NCBI RefSeq assembly: GCF_900601905.1
Contig: NZ_UWFA01000416.1
Span: 909,153-973,152 of the forward strand
Source of the DNA: Pseudomonas viridiflava
Lineage (GTDB): Bacteria; Pseudomonadota; Gammaproteobacteria; Pseudomonadales; Pseudomonadaceae
Direction of reading: 5' to 3'
Length of the DNA stretch: 64,000 nt
The notes below the pieces were generated by a model, which saw only the letters and a list, made by a program, of their open reading frames with translations, ran no database searches and was not told the origin of the DNA. Shown piece by piece: positions 17,092-24,655 of the stretch. Position 1 is the first letter of the stretch. The number at the start of each line of letters is the position of its first letter. The position numbers were made by a program, and so were the translations under genes.

Positions 17092-17376
17092 GCGTACTCC
17101 TTAGAACAGGCCGAACTGCCACTCTGGCAGCTCTGGCTAAATCACGCCGCGGCCAGCGGCGTGAAGGATCAAAACCCGAGGCGCAGTCTAAACCGTCGCC
17201 AAAGCGTGGAACATTAACCGTTGGTAGCGTCGAAGGCCAATTTTGTCTGCGACTAAATGCCGCTCACCCTCCTCGCCACGCCGTGCCACATGAAGGTTAA
17301 GTAGCAAGAGTTGTTTTTAAGGCCTTTTACACATATGGTTACAATTGCGATGTGTGCAGGCAAGGAGCCTTGACCC

Positions 17377-17457
17377 ATGCAGCCGGACATACAACTACAA
17401 CGGATCCTTGAGGGGTTGGCGCCGCTCCAGCTTGACCACGCTGGCGTCTGCCCCTGA
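17377..17457 (+). CDS. Possible 26-residue leader peptide upstream of the citrate-type carrier
   Basis: An ATG at 17377 follows AAGGAG with nine bases between, and opens a 26-codon frame (MQPDIQLQRILEGLAPLQLD..., stop at 17455-17457). It ends 27 bp before the carrier start. No matching family is known to me. The good Shine-Dalgarno and position make translation plausible. The rest of the 390-bp gap (17092-17483) shows no other gene. Confidence 0.35.
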   Translation: MQPDIQLQRILEGLAPLQLDHAGVCP

Positions 17458-17483
17458 CCAGACAGCCTAAGTGAGAAATTTCC

Positions 17484-18776
17484 ATGGCCTCGAATACAGG
17501 CAAAGGCAAAGCGATCTTTCGCGTTGTCAGCGGCAACTTCCTTGAAATGTTTGATTTCATGGTCTACGGCTTCTACGCCACGGCAATCGCCAAGACCTTC
17601 TTCCCGGCCGACAGCGCCTTTGCGTCCTTGATGCTGTCTCTGGCGACTTTCGGTGCAGGCTTCCTGATGCGTCCACTGGGCGCTATTTTCCTTGGGGCCT
17701 ACATCGACCGCCATGGCCGCAAAAAAGGTCTGGTCGTCACCCTGGCAATGATGGCCATGGGTACTGTTCTGATTGCCTGCGTGCCGGGGTACGCCACTCT
17801 AGGCGTGGCGGCACCGCTGCTGGTATTGCTTGGCCGATTGCTGCAAGGCTTCTCGGCGGGTGTCGAGCTCGGTGGCGTGTCGGTTTATCTGGCGGAGATT
17901 TCCACTCCCGGCCGCAAAGGCTTCTTCGTCAGCTGGCAGTCCGCCAGCCAACAGGCAGCGGTGGTGTTCGCAGGCTTGCTGGGTGTGGCCTTGAACCACT
18001 GGCTGAGCCCTGAAGAGATGGGCGAATGGGGCTGGCGCGTGCCGTTCCTGATCGGCTGCCTGATTGTGCCGGTGATCTTCGTCATCCGCCGTTCGATGGA
18101 AGAAACTCCCGAATTCCAGGCCCGCACCCATCGCCCGACCTTGAAAGAAGTCGTGAGCTCGATTGGCCAGAACTTCGGGCTGGTGATCGGCGGCATGGCA
18201 TTGGTGGTCATGACCACGGTGTCGTTTTACCTGATCACCGCCTACACGCCGACCTTTGGCAAAAACGAGCTGCACCTGTCTGACCTCGACAGCCTGATCG
18301 TGACCGTATGTGTCGGCATCTCTAACTTCATCTGGTTGCCGATAATGGGCGCGCTGTCTGACCGGATCGGCCGTAAACCGCTGCTGCTGGGCGCGACGAT
18401 TCTAGCGATTCTGACCGCTTACCCTGCCCTATCGTGGCTGGTGGTCAACCCCAGTTTCGAACACCTGCTGATGGTCGAGCTGTGGCTGTCCTTCCTGTAT
18501 GGCTCGTACAACGGCGCAATGGTCGTCGCCCTCACCGAAATCATGCCGGTTGAAGTGCGCACCACAGGTTTTTCCCTGGCCTATAGCCTGGCGACAGCGA
18601 CCTTTGGCGGCTTCACCCCTGCGGCCTGTACTTATCTGATTCACGTGCTGGATAACAAGGCGGCACCAGGTATCTGGTTGACCGGTGCAGCGGTGCTTGG
18701 TTTGCTGGCGACGCTGGTGCTGTTCCGCAAAGGCGGGCAGAAGCTGCAAGCGCCAGAGGCGGTGACTGCTGGCTGA
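17484..18776 (+). CDS. MFS transporter of the citrate/tricarballylate:H+ symporter type
   Basis: A 430-residue inner-membrane protein with about 12 hydrophobic helices. It starts in the metabolite:H+ symporter pattern FRVVSGNFLEMFDFMVYGFYATAIAKTFFP. The MFS signature between helices 2 and 3 is GAYIDRHGRKKGL, and the second-half counterpart is GALSDRIGRKPLL. The strongest resemblance is to CitA/TcuC-type citrate and tricarballylate carriers. The exact substrate is inferred. It is monocistronic with a strong terminator 50 bp after the stop. Confidence 0.85.
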   Translation: MASNTGKGKAIFRVVSGNFLEMFDFMVYGFYATAIAKTFFPADSAFASLMLSLATFGAGFLMRPLGAIFLGAYIDRHGRKKGLVVTLAMMAMGTVLIACVPGYATLGVAAPLLVLLGRLLQGFSAGVELGGVSVYLAEISTPGRKGFFVSWQSASQQAAVVFAGLLGVALNHWLSPEEMGEWGWRVPFLIGCLIVPVIFVIRRSMEETPEFQARTHRPTLKEVVSSIGQNFGLVIGGMALVVMTTVSFYLITAYTPTFGKNELHLSDLDSLIVTVCVGISNFIWLPIMGALSDRIGRKPLLLGATILAILTAYPALSWLVVNPSFEHLLMVELWLSFLYGSYNGAMVVALTEIMPVEVRTTGFSLAYSLATATFGGFTPAACTYLIHVLDNKAAPGIWLTGAAVLGLLATLVLFRKGGQKLQAPEAVTAG

Positions 18777-18822
18777 GTAAGCCCCGCTCCCACAGGGGAT
18801 AGCCGCAACCCGCCAGCACAAC

Positions 18823-18865
18823 AAAAAACGCCCCGACCGGTTACCCGGTCGGGGCGTTTTTGTTT
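18823..18865 (+). terminator. Strong intrinsic terminator (bidirectional)
   Basis: AAAAAACGCCCCGACCGG - TTAC - CCGGTCGGGGCGTTTTT is a long perfect stem with A and T tracts on either side. It lies between the convergent MFS gene and gap. Confidence 0.95.
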
Positions 18866-18914
18866 CAGCTTGTAGCTTGTCGCTTAAAGCTTGTAACTGC
18901 CGTCAGGCTATTTA

Positions 18915-20381
18915 TCAGCGCGGAAACGCTGGAGGGTTGACGCCCGCCATGTCTTCCATCACACGCACCACCTGGCAGCTGTAACCGAATTCGTTGTCGT
19001 ACCAGACGTACAGAACAACACGGTTATCGTTGGCGATGGTGGCTTCGGCATCCACAACACCGGCATGGCGCGAGCCAACGAAGTCGGTGGAAACCACTTC
19101 CTGAGAGTTCACGAAGTCGATCTGCTTGTGCAGATCCGAGTGCAGTGCCATGTAGCGCAGGTACTCGTTGATTTCTTCGCGCGTGGTCGCTTTCTCGAGG
19201 TTCAGGTTGAGAATGGCCATCGAAACGTTAGGCGTCGGTACACGAATCGCGTTGCCAGTCAGCTTTCCAGCCAGCTCAGGCAATGCCTTGGCAGCAGCAG
19301 TGGCAGCGCCGGTTTCAGTGATCACCATGTTCAACGCGGCGCTACGGCCACGGCGATCGCCCTTGTGGAAGTTGTCGATCAGGTTCTGGTCGTTGGTGTA
19401 CGAGTGAACGGTTTCAACGTGACCATTGACGATACCGAACTTGTCGTTGACAGCCTTGAGCACCGGCACGATGGCGTTGGTGGTGCAGGAAGCCGCCGAC
19501 ACGATCTTGTCGTCTGCAGTGATTTCACCGTGGTTGATACCGTGCACGATGTTCTTCAACTTGCCTTTGCCCGGAGCGGTCAGCACCACGCGGTCGATAC
19601 CCGGGCAAGCCAGATGCTGGCCCAGACCGTCGGCATCACGCCATACGCCGGTGTTGTCGACCAGCAGTGCGTCCTTGATACCGTACTGGGTGTAATCCAC
19701 CTCGGTCGGGTTCTTGGCGTAGATCACCTGGATCAGGTTGCCGTTGGCCGTGATGGTGCTGTTGGCTTCGTCGATGGTGATGGTGCCGTCGAACGGGCCG
19801 TGCACCGAGTCACGACGCAGCAGGCTGGCACGCTTGACCAGGTCGTTTTCGGCGCCCTTGCGGACCACGATGGCACGCAGACGCAGGCCGTCCCCACCAC
19901 CGGTTTTTTCGATCAGGATACGCGCCAGCAGGCGACCAATCCGGCCGAAACCATAAAGCACGACATCGGTACCCTTGCGCGGGCTAGGGGTCTGTTGCTG
20001 CCCCACCAGCTCGGCCAGCTCGTCACGCACGAACTGCTCGGCGCTGCGGCCGTTGCTTTCGGTCTTGAACTTGACGGCCAACTTGCCCAGGTCCACCGAG
20101 GCGGCACCCAGTTTGAGTTCGCTCATCGCCTTGATCAGCGGGAACGTTTCGTGGACGGACAGCTCACTGGCGTCGGACTGACGATGACGCGCAAAGCGGT
20201 GAGCCTTGAGGATCGCAATCACTGAACGGTTGATGAGGCTGCGGCCATAGATCGAACTCACCACATTATTATTGCGGTAGAGCTGACCGATAAGCGGGAT
20301 CATCGCCTCGGCGAGGGCTTCACGATCGATCCATTCACCAAGACACTGGTCGGGCTTCTGAGTCACGGGAACCTTCCACAT
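18915..20381 (-). CDS. gap: Glyceraldehyde-3-phosphate dehydrogenase, long Pseudomonas form
   Basis: A 488-residue GAPDH with an extra N-terminal helical region of about 130 residues before the Rossmann motif YGFGRIGRLLARIL (143-156). The catalytic Cys299 lies in SAASCTTNAIVP. Classical GapA is about 335 residues, so this is the extended GapB-like form found beside mfd in Pseudomonas. Two starts are possible: the ATG at 20381, which has no Shine-Dalgarno, and a GTG at 20366 (MTQKPDQCLG) with GGAAGG just upstream. The GTG has better local support. Use in glycolysis or gluconeogenesis cannot be told here. Confidence 0.94.
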   Translation of the reverse strand: MWKVPVTQKPDQCLGEWIDREALAEAMIPLIGQLYRNNNVVSSIYGRSLINRSVIAILKAHRFARHRQSDASELSVHETFPLIKAMSELKLGAASVDLGKLAVKFKTESNGRSAEQFVRDELAELVGQQQTPSPRKGTDVVLYGFGRIGRLLARILIEKTGGGDGLRLRAIVVRKGAENDLVKRASLLRRDSVHGPFDGTITIDEANSTITANGNLIQVIYAKNPTEVDYTQYGIKDALLVDNTGVWRDADGLGQHLACPGIDRVVLTAPGKGKLKNIVHGINHGEITADDKIVSAASCTTNAIVPVLKAVNDKFGIVNGHVETVHSYTNDQNLIDNFHKGDRRGRSAALNMVITETGAATAAAKALPELAGKLTGNAIRVPTPNVSMAILNLNLEKATTREEINEYLRYMALHSDLHKQIDFVNSQEVVSTDFVGSRHAGVVDAEATIANDNRVVLYVWYDNEFGYSCQVVRVMEDMAGVNPPAFPR

Positions 20382-20528
20382 GTAGGGGCTGAAAAAAGGG
20401 GCTACATTATGCCGCCGCCTTTGTTTATGAGCAATGCGCGGTTGTCAGATCAGCGTTCACTACATTTGTTCCGCTTCACGTCAAAAATGCTGCGCGTGGC
20501 ATTTCTGCTTCACAGCGTAGTCTGAAAA

Positions 20529-20558
20529 CTGACAGCTGCTATGTCTGACCGGTACAAT
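20529..20558 (+). promoter_or_regulatory. Candidate sigma-70 promoter of mfd
   Basis: CTGACA (20529-20534) and TACAAT (20553-20558) are spaced by 18 bp and lie 38 bp before the GTG start of mfd. Confidence 0.4.
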
Positions 20559-20595
20559 CGCCGCCCCTGTCGCAACGCTTGGAGCTCAATCTTCC

Positions 20596-23500
20596 GTGCC
20601 CGTTCTGCGTCTACCGCTTCTTCCTGCTGCTGCAGGCAAACAACACTGGGGCAACCTTCCCGGTGCCGCCCTGAGCCTGGCGATTGCCGAGGCTGCCAGC
20701 GCCGCCAAGCGCTTCACCCTGCTTCTGACCGCCGACAGCCAGAGTGCCGAGCGTCTTGAGCAAGAGCTGAAGTTCTTCGCGCCGGACTTGCCGGTGTTGC
20801 ATTTCCCGGACTGGGAGACGCTGCCCTACGACCTGTTCTCGCCGCACCAGGACATCATTTCCCAGCGCATCGCGAGCCTTTATCGCCTGCCGGAGCTGGT
20901 GCATGGCGTTCTGGTAGTGCCGATCACTACAGCCCTACATCGCCTGGCGCCGACCAGGTTCCTGCTGGGCAGCAGCCTGGTCCTGGACATCGGCCAGAAG
21001 CTCGACATCGAAGCCATGCGCACGCGCCTGGAAGCCAGCGGCTATCGCTACGTCGATACGGTGTATGAGCACGGCGAGTTCACGGTGCGCGGCAACCTCA
21101 TCGACCTGTTCCCGATGGGCAGCAAGCTGCCGTACCGGATCGACCTGTTCGACGATGAAATCGAAACCCTGCGCACCTTCGACCCCGAGACTCAGCGCTC
21201 CATCGACAAGGTCGATTCAGTACGCCTGCTGCCCGCCCGGGAATTCCCGCTGCAGAAAGAAGAAGTCACACGCTTCAAGGCCCGCTTCCGCGAGCGCTTC
21301 GATGTGGATTTCCGCCGCAGCCCGATCTTCCAGGATTTGAGCAGCGGCATCACGCCGGCTGGTATCGAGTACTACCTGCCACTGTTTTTCGAAGAAACCT
21401 CGACGCTATTCGACTACCTGCCGCAGGACACCCAGGTGTTTTCCCTGCCGGCCATCGAACAGGCGGCGGAGAATTTCTGGAACGACGTTCGCAACCGCTA
21501 CGAAGAACGCCGCGTCGACCCAGAGCGTCCTTTATTGCCGCCAGCCGAACTGTTCCTGCCCGTTGAAGACTGCTTCGCCCGCCTGAAAAGCTGGCCACGG
21601 GTGGTCGCCAGCCAGCAGGACGTCGACACCGGCGTCGTCCGCGAACGCTTCCCGGCACAACTGCTGCCGGAACTGGCGATTGAAGCCAAAGCCAATCAGC
21701 CATTGGCAGCGCTGGCGAAATTCATTGAGGAATTCGACGGCCGCATTCTGTTTACCGCCGAATCGGCCGGCCGCCGGGAAGTCCTGCTGGAATTGCTCGA
21801 ACGCCTGAAGCTGCGGCCCAAAACCGTGGACAGCTGGGGCGACTTCGTCAAAGGCAAGGATCGCCTGTCGATCACCATTGCGCCGCTGGATGACGGCTTG
21901 CTGCTGGATCAACCGGCCATCGCCCTGATCGCGGAAAGCCCGCTGTTCGGCCAGCGGGTCATGCAGCGTCGACGTCGGGAGAAACGCACTGACGGCGGCA
22001 ATAATGATGCGGTGATCAAAAACCTCACTGAGCTGCGCGAAGGTGCGCCAGTGGTGCATATCGATCATGGTGTTGGTCGTTATCTTGGCCTGGCGACGCT
22101 TGAGGTGGAAAACCAGGTCGCTGAATTTCTGATGCTGGCCTACGCCGAGGACGCCAAGCTGTATGTACCGGTTGCCAACCTGCATCTGATCGCTCGCTAC
22201 ACCGGCAGCGATGACGCGCTCGCGCCGCTGCATCGGCTGGGTTCAGAGGTCTGGCAGAAAGCCAAGCGCAAGGCCGCAGAGCAAGTGCGCGATGTGGCCG
22301 CCGAGCTGCTGGATATCTACGCCCGGCGTGCCGCTCGCGAGGGCTATGCCTTCGCCGACCCGAAGGCCGACTACGCGACATTCAGCGCCGGCTTCCCGTT
22401 CGAAGAAACCCCGGATCAACAGACCACCATCGACGCGGTGCGCGCCGACATGCTCGCGCCCAAGCCCATGGACCGACTGGTCTGCGGCGACGTGGGTTTC
22501 GGCAAGACCGAAGTGGCAATGCGCGCGGCGTTCATTGCCGTGCATGGCGGGCGTCAGGTCGCAATCCTGGTGCCGACCACACTGCTCGCCCAGCAGCACT
22601 ACAACAGCTTCCGCGACCGCTTCGCCGACTGGCCGGTAAGCGTGGAAGTGATGAGCCGCTTCAAGTCCGCCAAGGAAGTCAACGCCGCGGTGGCCGATCT
22701 GGCCGAAGGCAAGATCGACATCGTCATCGGCACGCACAAACTGTTGCAGGACGACGTCAAGATCAAAAACCTCGGGCTGGTGATCATCGACGAAGAACAC
22801 CGTTTTGGTGTCCGTCAGAAGGAACAGCTCAAGGCCTTGCGCAGCGAAGTCGACATTCTGACCCTGACTGCCACACCCATCCCGCGCACCCTGAACATGG
22901 CTGTTTCCGGCATGCGCGACCTGTCGATCATCGCTACTCCGCCAGCTCGACGCCTGTCGGTGCGCACTTTCGTCATGGAGCAGAACAAGCCGACGGTCAA
23001 AGAGGCGCTGTTGCGCGAACTGTTGCGCGGCGGTCAGGTGTACTACCTGCACAACGATGTGAAAACCATCGAAAAATGCGCAGCAGACCTCGCCGAACTG
23101 GTCCCCGAAGCGCGGATTGGCATTGGTCACGGGCAGATGCGCGAGCGCGAACTCGAACAGGTGATGAGCGACTTCTATCACAAGCGCTTCAACGTCCTGA
23201 TCGCCTCGACCATTATCGAGACCGGCATCGACGTGCCGAGCGCCAACACCATCATTATCGAGCGTGCCGACAAGTTCGGCCTGGCTCAACTGCACCAGTT
23301 GCGCGGCCGGGTCGGGCGCAGTCACCACCAGGCCTACGCCTACCTGCTGACCCCGCCACGCAGCCAGATCACTCCCGATGCCGAAAAGCGTCTGGACGCC
23401 ATTGCCAATACTCAGGACCTGGGCGCGGGCTTCGTGCTGGCCACCAACGACCTGGAAATCCGTGGCGCGGGCGAATTGCTGGGCGATGGCCAGAGCGGGC

Positions 23501-24048
23501 AGATTCAGGCTGTGGGCTTCACCCTCTACATGGAAATGCTCGAACGCGCCGTCAAGTCGATCCGCAAAGGCGAGCAACCGAACCTCGACCAGCCTCTGGG
23601 CGGCGGGCCGGAAATCAATCTGCGCGTGCCTGCGCTGATTCCGGAAGCGTATCTGCCCGACGTGCATACGCGCCTGATCCTGTACAAGCGCATAGCCAAT
23701 GCCGCCGACGAAGACAGCCTCAAAGACCTGCAAGTGGAGATGATCGACCGCTTTGGTTTACTGCCCGAACCGACCAAGCATCTGGTGCGCATCACGCTGC
23801 TTAAATTGCAGGCTGAGCTGCTGGGCATCAAGAAAGTCGATGCCGGACCGCAAGGTGGTCGAATCGAGTTCGCCGCCGATACCCCGGTAGATCCGCTGAC
23901 CCTGATCAAGCTGATTCAGGGCCAGCCCAACCGTTACAAATTCGAAGGCGCCACGCTGTTCAAATTCATGGTGCCGATGGAACGCCCGGAAGAGCGTTTC
24001 AATACCATTGAAGCGCTGTTCGAGCGCCTGACCCCGAAAACTGCTTGA
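20596..24048 (+). CDS. mfd: Transcription-repair coupling factor Mfd
   Basis: Displaces RNA polymerase stalled at DNA damage and recruits UvrA. The 1150-residue protein is full length. The N-terminal UvrB-like module (FPDWETLPYDLFSPHQDI) is followed by the CarD-like RNA polymerase-binding domain (VVHIDHGVGRYLG, about 484-560). The RecG-like helicase follows with Walker A CGDVGFGKTEVAM (about 631), DEEHRFG and TATPIPRTL. The end is the TRCF C-terminal domain. The start is GTG with GGAG 12 bases upstream. csiV follows after 11 bp and is probably co-transcribed. Confidence 0.98.
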   Translation: MPVLRLPLLPAAAGKQHWGNLPGAALSLAIAEAASAAKRFTLLLTADSQSAERLEQELKFFAPDLPVLHFPDWETLPYDLFSPHQDIISQRIASLYRLPELVHGVLVVPITTALHRLAPTRFLLGSSLVLDIGQKLDIEAMRTRLEASGYRYVDTVYEHGEFTVRGNLIDLFPMGSKLPYRIDLFDDEIETLRTFDPETQRSIDKVDSVRLLPAREFPLQKEEVTRFKARFRERFDVDFRRSPIFQDLSSGITPAGIEYYLPLFFEETSTLFDYLPQDTQVFSLPAIEQAAENFWNDVRNRYEERRVDPERPLLPPAELFLPVEDCFARLKSWPRVVASQQDVDTGVVRERFPAQLLPELAIEAKANQPLAALAKFIEEFDGRILFTAESAGRREVLLELLERLKLRPKTVDSWGDFVKGKDRLSITIAPLDDGLLLDQPAIALIAESPLFGQRVMQRRRREKRTDGGNNDAVIKNLTELREGAPVVHIDHGVGRYLGLATLEVENQVAEFLMLAYAEDAKLYVPVANLHLIARYTGSDDALAPLHRLGSEVWQKAKRKAAEQVRDVAAELLDIYARRAAREGYAFADPKADYATFSAGFPFEETPDQQTTIDAVRADMLAPKPMDRLVCGDVGFGKTEVAMRAAFIAVHGGRQVAILVPTTLLAQQHYNSFRDRFADWPVSVEVMSRFKSAKEVNAAVADLAEGKIDIVIGTHKLLQDDVKIKNLGLVIIDEEHRFGVRQKEQLKALRSEVDILTLTATPIPRTLNMAVSGMRDLSIIATPPARRLSVRTFVMEQNKPTVKEALLRELLRGGQVYYLHNDVKTIEKCAADLAELVPEARIGIGHGQMRERELEQVMSDFYHKRFNVLIASTIIETGIDVPSANTIIIERADKFGLAQLHQLRGRVGRSHHQAYAYLLTPPRSQITPDAEKRLDAIANTQDLGAGFVLATNDLEIRGAGELLGDGQSGQIQAVGFTLYMEMLERAVKSIRKGEQPNLDQPLGGGPEINLRVPALIPEAYLPDVHTRLILYKRIANAADEDSLKDLQVEMIDRFGLLPEPTKHLVRITLLKLQAELLGIKKVDAGPQGGRIEFAADTPVDPLTLIKLIQGQPNRYKFEGATLFKFMVPMERPEERFNTIEALFERLTPKTA

Positions 24049-24059
24049 AGGATTGATCG

Positions 24060-24584
24060 ATGCGCGTGTTTCATTCACTCATTTTGCTGCTGACCCTGAT
24101 TGCACCAGCAGCCTTTGCCGATGGCAGCTATCAGGTCGAAATGATCCTGTTCCGCCAGCAGGGCGAGCCAGCGGCAACCCGCCAGTTCGCGCCTGAGGAC
24201 TGGGCAAAAGGCGCGCAAAAGATCGATGCAGGCAATGAGCGCGGCGTTGCACTGACTGATCTGGCCAGCAAACTCAATGACGGCGGCACTTATCAGGTCG
24301 TGCTGCACCGCGCCTGGCAGCAGACCCTGAGCACGGAGCCGAGCAAGATGGCGGTTACCAGCGGCCAGGAAAAATTCGGTCATTTCCCCATTGAGGGCAC
24401 CGTGAGCATCGCAATGGCACGCTTTACCGATATTGCGGCAGACTTCTGGGTCAACCAGCTGGATGCCCATGGCGTGCTGACCAGCAGTGAACGCATGAAG
24501 CAGACCACTCGGGTGAAAAACGGCGAATTGACCTACCTGGACAATGGAAGTCTGGCCATGCTGATCAAAGTATCGCCACTGTGA
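24060..24584 (+). CDS. csiV: CsiV family periplasmic protein
   Basis: A 174-residue protein with a signal peptide (MRVFHSLILLLTLIAPAAFA-DGSYQ) followed by the CsiV pattern YQVEMILFRQQGE, the element VVLHRAWQQ, and a C-terminal beta-rich region. Family members are periplasmic; the founding one in Shewanella affects cell shape and impairs growth when lost, and the biochemical role is unknown. It sits 11 bp after mfd with a GAAGGA Shine-Dalgarno, an arrangement shared with P. aeruginosa (PA3003, from memory). Confidence 0.83.
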   Translation: MRVFHSLILLLTLIAPAAFADGSYQVEMILFRQQGEPAATRQFAPEDWAKGAQKIDAGNERGVALTDLASKLNDGGTYQVVLHRAWQQTLSTEPSKMAVTSGQEKFGHFPIEGTVSIAMARFTDIAADFWVNQLDAHGVLTSSERMKQTTRVKNGELTYLDNGSLAMLIKVSPL

Positions 24585-24655
24585 GCATTCAAGGAGCGCC
24601 CGACGCGCTTCTTGCCCCTTTTGAGCATCGCTGCGGCGTAGGGCTGTATTGAACT

